Source: Niabella sp. (lineage in GTDB: Bacteria > Bacteroidota > Bacteroidia > Chitinophagales > Chitinophagaceae). Taken from it: a stretch of 47,739 nt of DNA. The notes below the pieces were generated by a model. That model did no database searches. It saw only the letters and a program-made list of their open reading frames with translations, and was not told the DNA's origin. Position 1 is the stretch's first letter, and every line of letters starts with the position of its first letter. This document shows, piece by piece, positions 9,522-17,841 of the stretch. The stretch lies in the NCBI GenBank assembly GCA_017744715.1, contig JAGIAT010000024.1:1-47739 (forward strand), written 5' to 3'. The translations under genes and the position numbers were made by a program.

Positions 9522-10073
9522 ATGAAGAAACAAGTACTTTTCATACAGGGTGGCGGCAACGGCGGCTACAAAACCGATGCACCGCTGGTAGCCTCCTTGC
9601 AGGAAACCCTGGGCAGCGGTTACCAGGTGCATTACCCGCAAATGCGTGCCGATGAAACCGCCCCTGGTTTTGCATCGCAATGGCTCCAACAGATCGGCGA
9701 ACAGATTACTGCGGCCCAAGACGGGCTTATACTGGCCGGTCACTCGCTTGGTGCTTCCCTGCTGGTAAAATACCTTTCAGAAAATACCCTTGAAACAGCC
9801 ATCGCCGGAGTTTTCCTGGTGGCCCCTCCCTTCTGGAATGGCAACCAGGATTGGGTGCAACCGCTGAAGCTACAGGAGGGTTTTGCGGAGCAGTTACCCA
9901 AAGGGCTCCCTATTTATTGCTATCAAAGCCGGGATGATGAAGTGGTGCCGTTTGATCACTTCATCCGTTACCAGCAACAACTAACCGGGGCCATTTTCCG
10001 GGAACTGGCCAGCGGCGGCCATCAGTTGCATAATGACCTGTCCGTAGTGGCCGCGGATATAAAGCGCCTGTAA
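9522..10073 (+). CDS. Small alpha/beta hydrolase (RBBP9/YdeN type)
   Basis: A 183-residue cytoplasmic serine hydrolase of the RBBP9/YdeN type. The nucleophile is S75 in GHSLG; the acid is in SRDDEVVPFDHF (D138 or D139) and the histidine is H167 in SGGHQLHND. The N-terminus begins directly with the first strand (QVLFIQGGGNGG) and has no signal peptide. The family is compact, with few lid elements, and its natural substrates are mostly unknown. A TATCTTTA -7-like element lies at 9452-9459. It is convergent with the RND efflux operon, separated by a structured 155-bp spacer. Confidence 0.88.
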   Translation: MKKQVLFIQGGGNGGYKTDAPLVASLQETLGSGYQVHYPQMRADETAPGFASQWLQQIGEQITAAQDGLILAGHSLGASLLVKYLSENTLETAIAGVFLVAPPFWNGNQDWVQPLKLQEGFAEQLPKGLPIYCYQSRDDEVVPFDHFIRYQQQLTGAIFRELASGGHQLHNDLSVVAADIKRL

Positions 10074-10109
10074 ATCTTTTCTTCCGGAAAAAAGCTGTAG
10101 CAGGAACGG

Positions 10110-10215
10110 TTTCCCGCAGGCCGGTGAGGATGCGTACACCGGACCACTGCCACCCGGCGCCAGTCCAGGAAATAAGGCTTCTACGCCAATCCGTTCTGAT
10201 TAAGCCTGCGGGAAA
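10110..10215. repeat. Nested inverted repeat between convergent genes
   Basis: Two perfect 12-base arms, TTTCCCGCAGGC (10110-10121) and GCCTGCGGGAAA (10204-10215), enclose 82 bases. Inside the left part is a second dyad, CCGGTG (10121-10126) with CACCGG (10137-10142). The element fills the spacer between the hydrolase and the outer-membrane-factor gene. It could be a bidirectional transcription block or a small REP/MITE-like unit. No T-run follows either arm, so a classical intrinsic terminator is not obvious. Confidence 0.55.
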
Positions 10216-10228
10216 TAACCACCTGCAA

Positions 10229-11665
10229 TTATTTCCATCCCCCACCCAGCGCCCGGTAAATATGGGTAACCGCGCTGAACTGCTGTTGCCGGGTTTCTAC
10301 CAGCTCCAGCCGGGATTCCAGTGCATCCCGCTGCGTCATTAATACTTCCAGGTAATCGGCCCTTGCGGCCTTGTACAATTCATTGGATACGGCAATAGAG
10401 CGGCCCAATGCATTTACCTCGTTATTTTTCAGCTGGTATTTTTGTTCCAGGTTGCTGATATTGGATAGTTCGTTGGATACTTCCCGTACCGCGTTTAAAA
10501 TGGTTTTTTCGTATTCATACAGGGCCTGTTGCTGGCGGGCATCCGCGCTGGCAAATTCGGCCTTGATGGCATTTTTGTTAATCAGCGGTGCCGCCAGTTC
10601 GCCTGCCAGGGAAAAAAGCACCGACTCCGGCAACTTTGCCAGGTAAGAAGGCTTAAATGCCTGCAATCCGATTGCCGCGGAAATATCCAATGTTGGATAA
10701 AAAGCGGCACGGGCCACTTTTACATCCAGACGGGCCGCCGCCAGTGCCAGTTCTGCCTGGCGGATATCCGGCCGGTTGGCCAGCAACTGCGACGGAATGC
10801 CCGTGCTTACCTGCCGGGGCAGTGCGGTTAAAAAGCTGCCGGAAGACCGTTCTACCGGCTGGGGGTTTCGTCCCAGCAGGAAATTGATCTTATTTTCTCC
10901 TTCCTTTATTTGCTGCAGGATTTCGTATTCCCTGCTTTGTGAATTGAGCACTTCCGCCTCAAATTTTTTAACTGCCAGTTCGGTAGCCCTTGCCGCTTCC
11001 TTCTGTACCTTTACGATTTCCAGTCCATTCTTCTGCAGCTGTATACTTTCCCTTACAATAGCCAGCTGGTTGTCCAGCGCCAGCAGCTCATAATAGGAAT
11101 CGGCGATCTCCGCAATAAGGTTGGTCGTCACAAAATTCTTCCCCTCCACGGTTGCCAGGTAGCGATCCACCGCAGCCTGCTTGCCATTGCGCAGTTTTTT
11201 CCAGATATCGGCCTCCCAGGTGGCGTAAAGCCCCAGTTCATGATCGCCCAGGATATCCGGCATTTCTTTTCCCGGTTCGATATCCGTGGAGGCATCCCCG
11301 GCACCCTGGCTGGTATACCGGCCCACTTTTTCCACCCCGCTTCCGGCCCTGGCCGTTACGCTGGGTAACAACTCTCCTTTTTTTACCCGGATATCATTGC
11401 GGGCGATTTCAATTTCCTGAAGCGTGCTCAGCAATTCGCGGTTATTGCGCAGTGCCGTATCCACCAGCTTCAACAGGTAAGGATCGGCAAAAAAATCCTG
11501 CCATTTTACTGATGCGCTGTTCAGGGTATCTGCCGGTGCTGCCTCAAAGGATGCCGGCGGCTCCGTTTTTATTTCGTGGTTGACGATGGCCGGTACCTTA
11601 CAACCTTCAATGCCTGCAAGGACAAGGACGGCTGTACCGATCAGGTATATTTTAATGCTATTCAT
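10229..11665 (-). CDS. RND efflux outer-membrane factor (OprM/NodT family lipoprotein)
   Basis: A 478-residue TolC-like channel, the outer-membrane part of a tripartite efflux pump. The N-terminus is a lipoprotein-type signal with a candidate lipidated Cys22 (IEGC; the glutamate at -2 is unusual). Two repeats of coiled-coil/beta-strand type follow. PSQLLANRPDIRQAELALAA is the hallmark of the OprM/NodT group. The reading frame can be opened with a TTG at 11674, but the ATG at 11663-11665 is the better start. It overlaps the permease stop by 8 bases, which indicates translational coupling. It is last in the operon adaptor-permease-channel. Confidence 0.93.
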   Translation of the reverse strand: MNSIKIYLIGTAVLVLAGIEGCKVPAIVNHEIKTEPPASFEAAPADTLNSASVKWQDFFADPYLLKLVDTALRNNRELLSTLQEIEIARNDIRVKKGELLPSVTARAGSGVEKVGRYTSQGAGDASTDIEPGKEMPDILGDHELGLYATWEADIWKKLRNGKQAAVDRYLATVEGKNFVTTNLIAEIADSYYELLALDNQLAIVRESIQLQKNGLEIVKVQKEAARATELAVKKFEAEVLNSQSREYEILQQIKEGENKINFLLGRNPQPVERSSGSFLTALPRQVSTGIPSQLLANRPDIRQAELALAAARLDVKVARAAFYPTLDISAAIGLQAFKPSYLAKLPESVLFSLAGELAAPLINKNAIKAEFASADARQQQALYEYEKTILNAVREVSNELSNISNLEQKYQLKNNEVNALGRSIAVSNELYKAARADYLEVLMTQRDALESRLELVETRQQQFSAVTHIYRALGGGWK

Positions 11666-14600
11666 TGTGATCAATTTCTTCTGTTAACGGATTTTCTTCT
11701 TCATCTTCTACCAGGATATGCCGCTCCGATATGCGCGCAAAAATGTAATACAGGCCGGGTATAATGAGCACGCCAAAGAGGGTCCCAAACAACATCCCCC
11801 CTGCTGCCGCCGATCCGATGGTATGATTGGCGATCGCCCCCGGACCGGTGGCCACCATCAGCGGAATTACACCAGCGATGAACGCAAAGGAGGTCATCAA
11901 TATCGGGCGTAACCGCGCTGCAGCGCCTTCAATAGCCGCCTGTGCCGGTGAAAGACCGTCGCGGTGCCGCTGTACGGCATATTCTACAATCAACACAGCA
12001 TTTTTTCCCAGGATACCAATCAGCATCACCATGGCAATCTGCGCATAGATATTATTTTCCAGTCCGAAGATCTTTAAGAAACAAAATGCGCCAAAGATGC
12101 CGATGGGCAATGAAAGCAGGATGGGCAGCGGCAATACGAAGCTTTCGTATTGCGCAGACAATACCAGGTATACAAATACCAGCGATATCAGGAAGATATA
12201 GATGGCCTGGTTTCCGCGGCGGGTCTGGTCTTTTGAGATCCCGGCCCAATCGATGCCAAAACCCCTGGGCAGCTTTTCCCTGGCTACTTCGTTGATTACG
12301 TCAATCGCCGTACCACTGCTTACGCCGGGTGCCGATCCTCCGCTGATCTCTGAAGCGTTGTACATATTATGCCGCGTAATTTCCGATAAACCATAGGTCT
12401 TCTTCATGGTCATAAAGGCTGAATAAGGCACCATTTCATCATGATCATTTTTTACATAATAGCTGAATACATCTTCCGGCAACTGGCGGTACTGCGGCAG
12501 GGCTTGTACCATTACCTTATAGGGACGGTCGAATTTGATAAATCCTGTTTCATAGTTGCTGCCCACCAGCGTGGAAAGATTGTCCAGTGCATTTTCTACA
12601 GAAACACCTTTCTGTTTGGCTTTATCATTATCCACAGCCAGCTGGTATTGCGGGAAGCTGGCACTGTAAAACGTAAATACAGAGCGCAGTTCCGGCCGTT
12701 TGTTCAGCTCCTTTACAAAGTCGCGGCTAACGGTCTCCATCAGTTTATAGTCGCCCGTACCCGCCTTATCCAGTAACCGTAATTCAAAACCACCGGCTGC
12801 ACCATAACCCGGTACAGCAGGCGGCGGGAAAAATTCCAGGGTAGCGCCTTTAATGCCTTTGGCTTTTTCCTCCAGCTCTTCCATCACCTCCTGCATAGAA
12901 TGTTTACGTTCACTCCAATCTTTCAGGTTGATCAGCACTGTTCCGGAATTGGAGCCGGTTCCTTCTGATAATACTTCATATCCGGCAGTGGTTGATACCG
13001 ACTGGATGTCTTCCATTCTGGAAGCAATTTTCTGCAGTTGTGCGGCTACATCGTCCGTACGCTCAAGTGTGGATCCCGGGGGGGTAACAATAATGGCGTA
13101 GAACATTCCCTGATCCTCTCCAGGAATAAAGCCGGCGGGCACCGCAGTACTAAGACCCCAGGTTCCGGCAATAAAGGCAGCCAGCACCAGGAACGTAAAT
13201 ACGCGGCGGTTTACGATAACCGATACCAGTTTCTTATACCAGCCCTGCAGGTTATTAAACCAGTTGTTAAAGCTTTCGATGGCGCGGTTTACCACCGTTT
13301 TCTTCTTTTTGCCATGCGTATTTTTCAGGATCATGGCACACATAGCCGGAGTAAATGTAAGGGCCACAATACCGGAAAGGATGATGGCCGTTGCCATGGT
13401 AACCGAAAACTGCCGGTAAAACACGCCTACCGGTCCCGACATAAAAGCAATGGGAATGAATACGGCAGCCATGATCAGCGTGATGGCGATAATGGCCCCG
13501 CCAATTTCATGCATGGCAGCCATGGTAGCGGCCTTGGCGCTCAGTCCCTCACTTTCCATTTTTGCGTGCACCGCTTCTACCACCACAATGGCATCATCCA
13601 CCACGATCCCGATTGCCAGTACCAGTGCAAAAAGCGTGATAAGGTTCAGGGTAATGCCCAGGAATTGCATAAAAAAGAAGGTACCAACGAGTGAAATGGG
13701 TACAGCCAGGATGGGGATCAAGGTCGAACGCCAGTCGCCCAGGAACAGGAACACTACAAATCCTACCAGGATAAAGGCTTCCACCAGCGTGTGTATTACT
13801 TTTTCCATGGATGCATCCAGGAATTTGGATACATCATAACTCAGCTCGTAATGCATCCCCTTGGGAAAGGAAGATGCTTCGATCTCCTTCAGCTTGTCCT
13901 TTACATTTTTGATTACCTCGCTGGCATTGCTGCCGTAAGATTGTTTGATCACGATGGCCGCCGAGGTACGCCCGTTCAGTTTTGAATAAATATTATAAAA
14001 TGCACTGCCCAGCTCTATATCGGCAATATCTTTTAAGTGAAGCAACTGACCGTCAGGCCCGGTTTTCAACACGATGTTCTCATAATCTTCTTTCTTGTTG
14101 TACCGCCCGGTATACTTCAGTACATATTCAAAGGCCTGCGATTTTTTGCCGGAACTTTCTCCCAAACGGCCGGGTGACGCTTCAAGGCTCTGATCGCTGA
14201 GTGCTTCCATTACTTCATTAGCGGTGATCTTATACGCCAGCATACGATCGGGCTTCAGCCATACCCGCATGGAATATTCTTTATCGCCCAGGATATCCGC
14301 AAATCCCACGCCGTTCACGCGTTTCAGTTCTGCAAGCAGGTTCAGATCCGCAAAGTTGTAAATGAAGCTGCCATCCAGCTTGGGGTCGTCGCTGTACAGG
14401 TTTACATACATCAGCATATTGGATTCTTCCCGGGTGATCTTTACACCTTCACGTACCACCAGGGGCGGCAGTTTATTTACGACTGCGGCCACACGGTTCT
14501 GCACGTTTACAGATGCAAGGTTGGGATCGGTACCCAGTTCAAAAACCACCTGGATGCTGGCTTCCCCGTCGTTACCCGCATCCGACGCCATATATTTCAT

Positions 14601-14822
14601 ACCGGGAATACCATTGATGGCCTGTTCCAGGGGGATCACCACGGCTTTGATCATCAGCTCGCTGTTGGCGCCGGGATACTCTGCGGTAACGTTTACCTTG
14701 GGTGGTGAAACCGACGGAAACTGTGTTACCGGTAATTGGGTAAGCGCCAGTATGCCCAGGAAAAGGATGATGAGTGAAATAACAATAGACAGTACGGGCC
14801 TGTTAATAAATTTATTAAACAT
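11658..14822 (-). CDS. RND multidrug efflux permease (AcrB/HAE1 family)
   Basis: A 1054-residue inner-membrane proton/drug antiporter. TM1 starts at once (FINRPVLSIVISLIILFLG) and is followed by the first periplasmic porter/docking loop. TM4 carries the paired aspartates of the proton relay (AIGIVVDDAIVVVE). The second half repeats the plan, with TM8-12 and a GILGKNAVLIVEYA segment. This is the hydrophobic/amphiphilic exporter (HAE1) type rather than the heavy-metal (HME) type. The operon order is adaptor (26-bp gap), permease, channel (8-bp overlap). The substrate is not predictable from sequence, and no adjacent regulator is visible. Confidence 0.96.
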   Translation of the reverse strand: MFNKFINRPVLSIVISLIILFLGILALTQLPVTQFPSVSPPKVNVTAEYPGANSELMIKAVVIPLEQAINGIPGMKYMASDAGNDGEASIQVVFELGTDPNLASVNVQNRVAAVVNKLPPLVVREGVKITREESNMLMYVNLYSDDPKLDGSFIYNFADLNLLAELKRVNGVGFADILGDKEYSMRVWLKPDRMLAYKITANEVMEALSDQSLEASPGRLGESSGKKSQAFEYVLKYTGRYNKKEDYENIVLKTGPDGQLLHLKDIADIELGSAFYNIYSKLNGRTSAAIVIKQSYGSNASEVIKNVKDKLKEIEASSFPKGMHYELSYDVSKFLDASMEKVIHTLVEAFILVGFVVFLFLGDWRSTLIPILAVPISLVGTFFFMQFLGITLNLITLFALVLAIGIVVDDAIVVVEAVHAKMESEGLSAKAATMAAMHEIGGAIIAITLIMAAVFIPIAFMSGPVGVFYRQFSVTMATAIILSGIVALTFTPAMCAMILKNTHGKKKKTVVNRAIESFNNWFNNLQGWYKKLVSVIVNRRVFTFLVLAAFIAGTWGLSTAVPAGFIPGEDQGMFYAIIVTPPGSTLERTDDVAAQLQKIASRMEDIQSVSTTAGYEVLSEGTGSNSGTVLINLKDWSERKHSMQEVMEELEEKAKGIKGATLEFFPPPAVPGYGAAGGFELRLLDKAGTGDYKLMETVSRDFVKELNKRPELRSVFTFYSASFPQYQLAVDNDKAKQKGVSVENALDNLSTLVGSNYETGFIKFDRPYKVMVQALPQYRQLPEDVFSYYVKNDHDEMVPYSAFMTMKKTYGLSEITRHNMYNASEISGGSAPGVSSGTAIDVINEVAREKLPRGFGIDWAGISKDQTRRGNQAIYIFLISLVFVYLVLSAQYESFVLPLPILLSLPIGIFGAFCFLKIFGLENNIYAQIAMVMLIGILGKNAVLIVEYAVQRHRDGLSPAQAAIEGAAARLRPILMTSFAFIAGVIPLMVATGPGAIANHTIGSAAAGGMLFGTLFGVLIIPGLYYIFARISERHILVEDEEENPLTEEIDHNE

Positions 14823-14848
14823 AAAAACTGTTTTGGAATAGCATCATT

Positions 14849-15934
14849 TTAAGGGTTCAGGAGTTGCAGTTTACGGGCCACCTCACCGGGTGCGGTATAT
14901 ACCGGTTTTATTTTCTGGTCTTCCTTAACGGTTTGCAGGCCTTCCAGCAAAATATGGTCGGTTTCAGCCAGGCCGTCGCCGATCACATAGAGGTTGGGCA
15001 GTTCATATTGTACCGTAATATTCCGCGACCGTACTTTATTGTCTTTATCCACTACATATACATAGATCTTGTCCTGGAGCTCGTAGGTAGCTTTTTGCGG
15101 AATTACAAGCGCATTTCTCAGCGGGATCTGCATCAGCACCTTGCCGGTTTCTCCATGTTTTAAGAGGGCATTCGGATTGGGAAACTTTGCCCGGAATGCA
15201 ATATTCCCCGTGGTGTTATCAAACTCGCCCTCGATGGTTTCTATCCGACCCGGGTAAGGATAACGGCCGGCATTAGCCAGCGTAAGCGCCAGCGGTGTTT
15301 GGGTGGTACCGCTGCTATCCGTTTTAAAATTCAGGTATTCACTTTCGGATACGTTAAAATAGGCATAGATACCGCTGTTATCGGATAAGGTGGTCAGTAA
15401 GGTGCCTTCGTCTATGAGACTTCCCTGTTTAAACCGGATCCGGTCAATAACCCCGCTGAACGGTGCCCGGATCTCCGTAAATGATAAATGGGCTCCGGCG
15501 AGGGTCATTTCGGCCTTTGCCACATCATATTTTGCTTTCGACAGGGCGAGCTCATTTTTTGAAACGATCTCTTTATCTGCCAGCAAACGGGTATTTTGCA
15601 TTTCCAGTTCTGCGGAATGGGCTTCGGCCTTTGCTTTTTGAAATTCTGCTTCGTAAATCCTGGGCATGATGCGGAACAAGAGCTGGCCTGCCTTTACATA
15701 TTGTCCTTCGTCTACGTAGCTTTTTTCAAGGTATCCCTTCTCCTGGGCGCGTATTTCTACATTGCGCACCGACTGCAACTGTGCTACATATTCTTTTACA
15801 TAATTGGTATCAATCTTTAAGGGGCTGGTAACGGAAAACGATTCGGTTTCTGCTTTTTCTTCTTTGCTCGACTTACAGCTTGTGGTTCCGTACGTAATTA
15901 CACACAAGCTGATCAGCAATGCGACTTTGTTCAT
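14849..15934 (-). CDS. RND efflux periplasmic adaptor (AcrA/MFP family)
   Basis: A 361-residue membrane fusion protein that links the permease to the outer-membrane factor. It begins with a lipoprotein-like signal peptide and candidate lipid-anchor Cys20 (TTSC). A split lipoyl (biotinyl-like) domain comes next (EIRAQEKGYLEKSYVDEG and later THLSFTEIRAPFSGVIDRI-like text), with an alpha-helical hairpin between. Beta-barrel and membrane-proximal domains end the protein. It is first in the operon; the promoter should lie in 15935-16313, but I see no confident consensus there. Confidence 0.95.
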   Translation of the reverse strand: MNKVALLISLCVITYGTTSCKSSKEEKAETESFSVTSPLKIDTNYVKEYVAQLQSVRNVEIRAQEKGYLEKSYVDEGQYVKAGQLLFRIMPRIYEAEFQKAKAEAHSAELEMQNTRLLADKEIVSKNELALSKAKYDVAKAEMTLAGAHLSFTEIRAPFSGVIDRIRFKQGSLIDEGTLLTTLSDNSGIYAYFNVSESEYLNFKTDSSGTTQTPLALTLANAGRYPYPGRIETIEGEFDNTTGNIAFRAKFPNPNALLKHGETGKVLMQIPLRNALVIPQKATYELQDKIYVYVVDKDNKVRSRNITVQYELPNLYVIGDGLAETDHILLEGLQTVKEDQKIKPVYTAPGEVARKLQLLNP

Positions 15935-16313
15935 TGTTGAATGGAAATTTTAGTGGAGTACAGCCTGCTCAGCTGGAACGCTGGAAGCCGCTGAAAATGG
16001 CTAAACCTGCAGGAGCAGCGCTTTTACCGAATGAAAGGTTTTTTTGAAACAACGGCTGTGGATTTGGAATCACCGGTACTGTAAACAGGATGCTTTGCAC
16101 CCGATGATGACTCCTTGGTCAGCGCTTTCGGAAAATGCGTTCCGCTGCACATCCGTATGCCCTTTTCTTACGGTTTATAAGTATTGCTCCGGCAGAATGG
16201 CGCCGGGGTTGGTAATTTTGATTTATGTTGTTGTAGAATACGCAAACGCGTTTTAAAAGATCATTCCAGGTAATCTGAAGTAGAATGTGGTGTTTAACGC
16301 CGGGTTGCAGCTG
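15935..16313. other. 379-bp non-coding stretch upstream of the efflux operon
   Basis: No supported gene. It must contain the promoter of the minus-strand efflux operon, but no clear -33/-7 pair was recognised. Short dyads are present, for example AAACGCGTTT near 16245. A 70-codon frame on the plus strand (16044-16256) has no signal, domain or recognisable composition and was not called. Confidence 0.5.
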
Positions 16314-16685
16314 TCATACCCGGATGGAGCAGAAGAAAATATACTTCTCCGCGGCCAGACAGGCGGGATACGATTGCCTGCATGGTTCTTTATCGTGAAT
16401 ATGAAGCGGCCGGTTGGTTACCCAATTAAGAATCCAGTGCGGCAGATCGGCAAAAGCATGCTCATGCAGGCCTGGCGCCACATCTTCTTCCTTGTCATCA
16501 GCACGATCCCAAAAAAGATCAGGGGGAAAAACAGGAAGATCGGGTGTAGGTGTGTATTGGGCGTTTTTTTGTACAAATACCGGAGCAGGAGAACGGTGTG
16601 CCGCTTTCTGCGCAGAATTCCATATTAAAAATCCCCCCGCAAACAGCAGACTATAAATCACCAACAAAACACCGCCCCGCTTCAT
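16314..16685 (-). CDS. Hypothetical small membrane-anchored protein
   Basis: A 123-residue frame not recognised as any known family. It begins MKRGGVLLVIYSLLFAGG, a convincing basic-then-hydrophobic signal anchor, followed by a proline-rich and acidic segment and a tryptophan-rich patch (LPHWILNWV). The C-terminal ~25 residues are cysteine-rich and look less coding-like, so the true stop may have been altered by a frameshift. No partner gene adjoins it: the efflux adaptor lies 379 bp downstream of its stop and the OsmC fusion gene lies upstream on the same strand. The call rests only on the N-terminal signal pattern. Confidence 0.42.
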   Translation of the reverse strand: MKRGGVLLVIYSLLFAGGFLIWNSAQKAAHRSPAPVFVQKNAQYTPTPDLPVFPPDLFWDRADDKEEDVAPGLHEHAFADLPHWILNWVTNRPLHIHDKEPCRQSYPACLAAEKYIFFCSIRV

Positions 16686-16791
16686 AAGGGCGTAAAATTA
16701 ATTCTTCCGGCTGTTTTGCAAAAAAATACTTTTCAATTTAAATATTTTATAACACCGGGCTTTAAGTATTGCGGGTTCAGGAGTTATTTTT

Positions 16792-16889
16792 AAACGCTAA
16801 GATCGCAAGGGAGCCGCAATGCTCGCAATGAATATCGTCAGCCCAATTCATCATCGCGCACTTTGCGCATTCCCTGCGCACTTTGCGGT
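16792..16889. repeat. Diverged intergenic repeat related to the 122-bp units at 46979-47330
   Basis: The start (AAACGCTAAGATCGCAAGGG, then GCCGCAATG) resembles the start of the 122-bp tandem units near the right end of the window, which share AACGC...CGCAAAG...GCCGCAATGGC. It also holds two near-copies of GCGCACTTTGCG about 20 bp apart. It is probably a decayed member of a dispersed repeat family and codes for nothing recognisable. Confidence 0.4.
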
Positions 16890-16917
16890 AAAAAAACAAC
16901 CACAAGAAGCGTCAGTT

Positions 16918-17577
16918 TTATGATTCAGTGGCCGCATCTTTTACAATCGTTTCCACCGCCAGCGCTCCGCTCGGACAGCGATGCACCTGTTCGATGATCT
17001 GCGCTGCAGGGGCACCGTCTACCGCTACCCATTTTTTCTCTTTGGGGCGGAATACCTGGGGCAGCTCCTTCCAGCAACGGGTAGCATGCTGGCACAGCTC
17101 AGGACGCCAAACCACCGCAATTGAATCATTCCGGTACAGGATCTTTTTCGCCGTTTCGGGATCCCGTTGCATGAACGTACGTACCGTAACCTGGTTTTCC
17201 AGTATCCGAGATATCGGGCAGGCTTTGGCAATCTCCTGCAAACGCAGTTTTTGTTCATCGGGTACCGCCTGGGGAAAATAAATATCCCGGTCGATGACTG
17301 TAACGGTTGCCCCTTCCCGGATCTCACTGTACATATTGGTATTTACCCGGATCTCGGGTACCTCCCATCCCTTGCGGTCGATATACATCCGCAAAGTAAT
17401 CAGTGTACAGGATGCCAGCGAAGAAAGCAACAAAGTATATGGATCCGGACCGCTGTCCTTCCCTCCCTGGCTTACCGGCTCATCCGCAATAAAGCCTCCG
17501 TTACGCCAGGTAACGGCGCATTGGTATTTTTCTGTACCAATGGCCGCATTTACCGGTTTTTCGAATCTGTATTTCAT
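16918..17577 (-). CDS. OsmC-family domain fused to YjdI-type iron-sulfur domain
   Basis: A 219-residue two-domain protein. Residues 1-140 are OsmC/Ohr-like, with the two redox cysteines C57 (LASCTLITLRMY) and C120 (AKACPISR). OsmC proteins reduce organic hydroperoxides with these cysteines. Residues ~145-212 resemble the YjdI (Fer4_19) mono-cluster domain: C162 and C168 (CQHATRC), then C201 in CPSGAL. The fusion suggests that the iron-sulfur module passes electrons to, or senses the state of, the peroxidase module; this is inference. No signal peptide. It is transcribed away from the copper ATPase gene, so both may share the 264-bp intergenic region for promoters. Confidence 0.87.
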   Translation of the reverse strand: MKYRFEKPVNAAIGTEKYQCAVTWRNGGFIADEPVSQGGKDSGPDPYTLLLSSLASCTLITLRMYIDRKGWEVPEIRVNTNMYSEIREGATVTVIDRDIYFPQAVPDEQKLRLQEIAKACPISRILENQVTVRTFMQRDPETAKKILYRNDSIAVVWRPELCQHATRCWKELPQVFRPKEKKWVAVDGAPAAQIIEQVHRCPSGALAVETIVKDAATES

Positions 17578-17841
17578 GCCTTTTTATTTAAGCAGCAAGC
17601 TACATTATTTCTTTTACTCCCCGGTTAATCCAGGTTAAGTGGAAATCCGGGATCGGAATACAGGAATCAAATCTCAAATTCCAGGAATCAGATTTTAAGC
17701 TTCAGGATACAGGACATAAGTTCCAAAATCCGGTATACAGCCGGGTATATCCCGCAATTATATAAACCAAATCCATAATTGTGTAACAGTGCTGCCAGGC
17801 GCCTGAACGAACTTTGCAGGGAATCACAAAACGATTTATTT

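Noticed and set aside
16044..16256. 70-codon frame upstream of the efflux operon
   Set aside because: No signal, domain or credible start context, and it lies in the region expected to hold the efflux promoter.
17779..17841. 21-residue extension of CopA
   Set aside because: A candidate -7 element (17809-17816) lies within it, and the extra residues do not fit the HMA domain.
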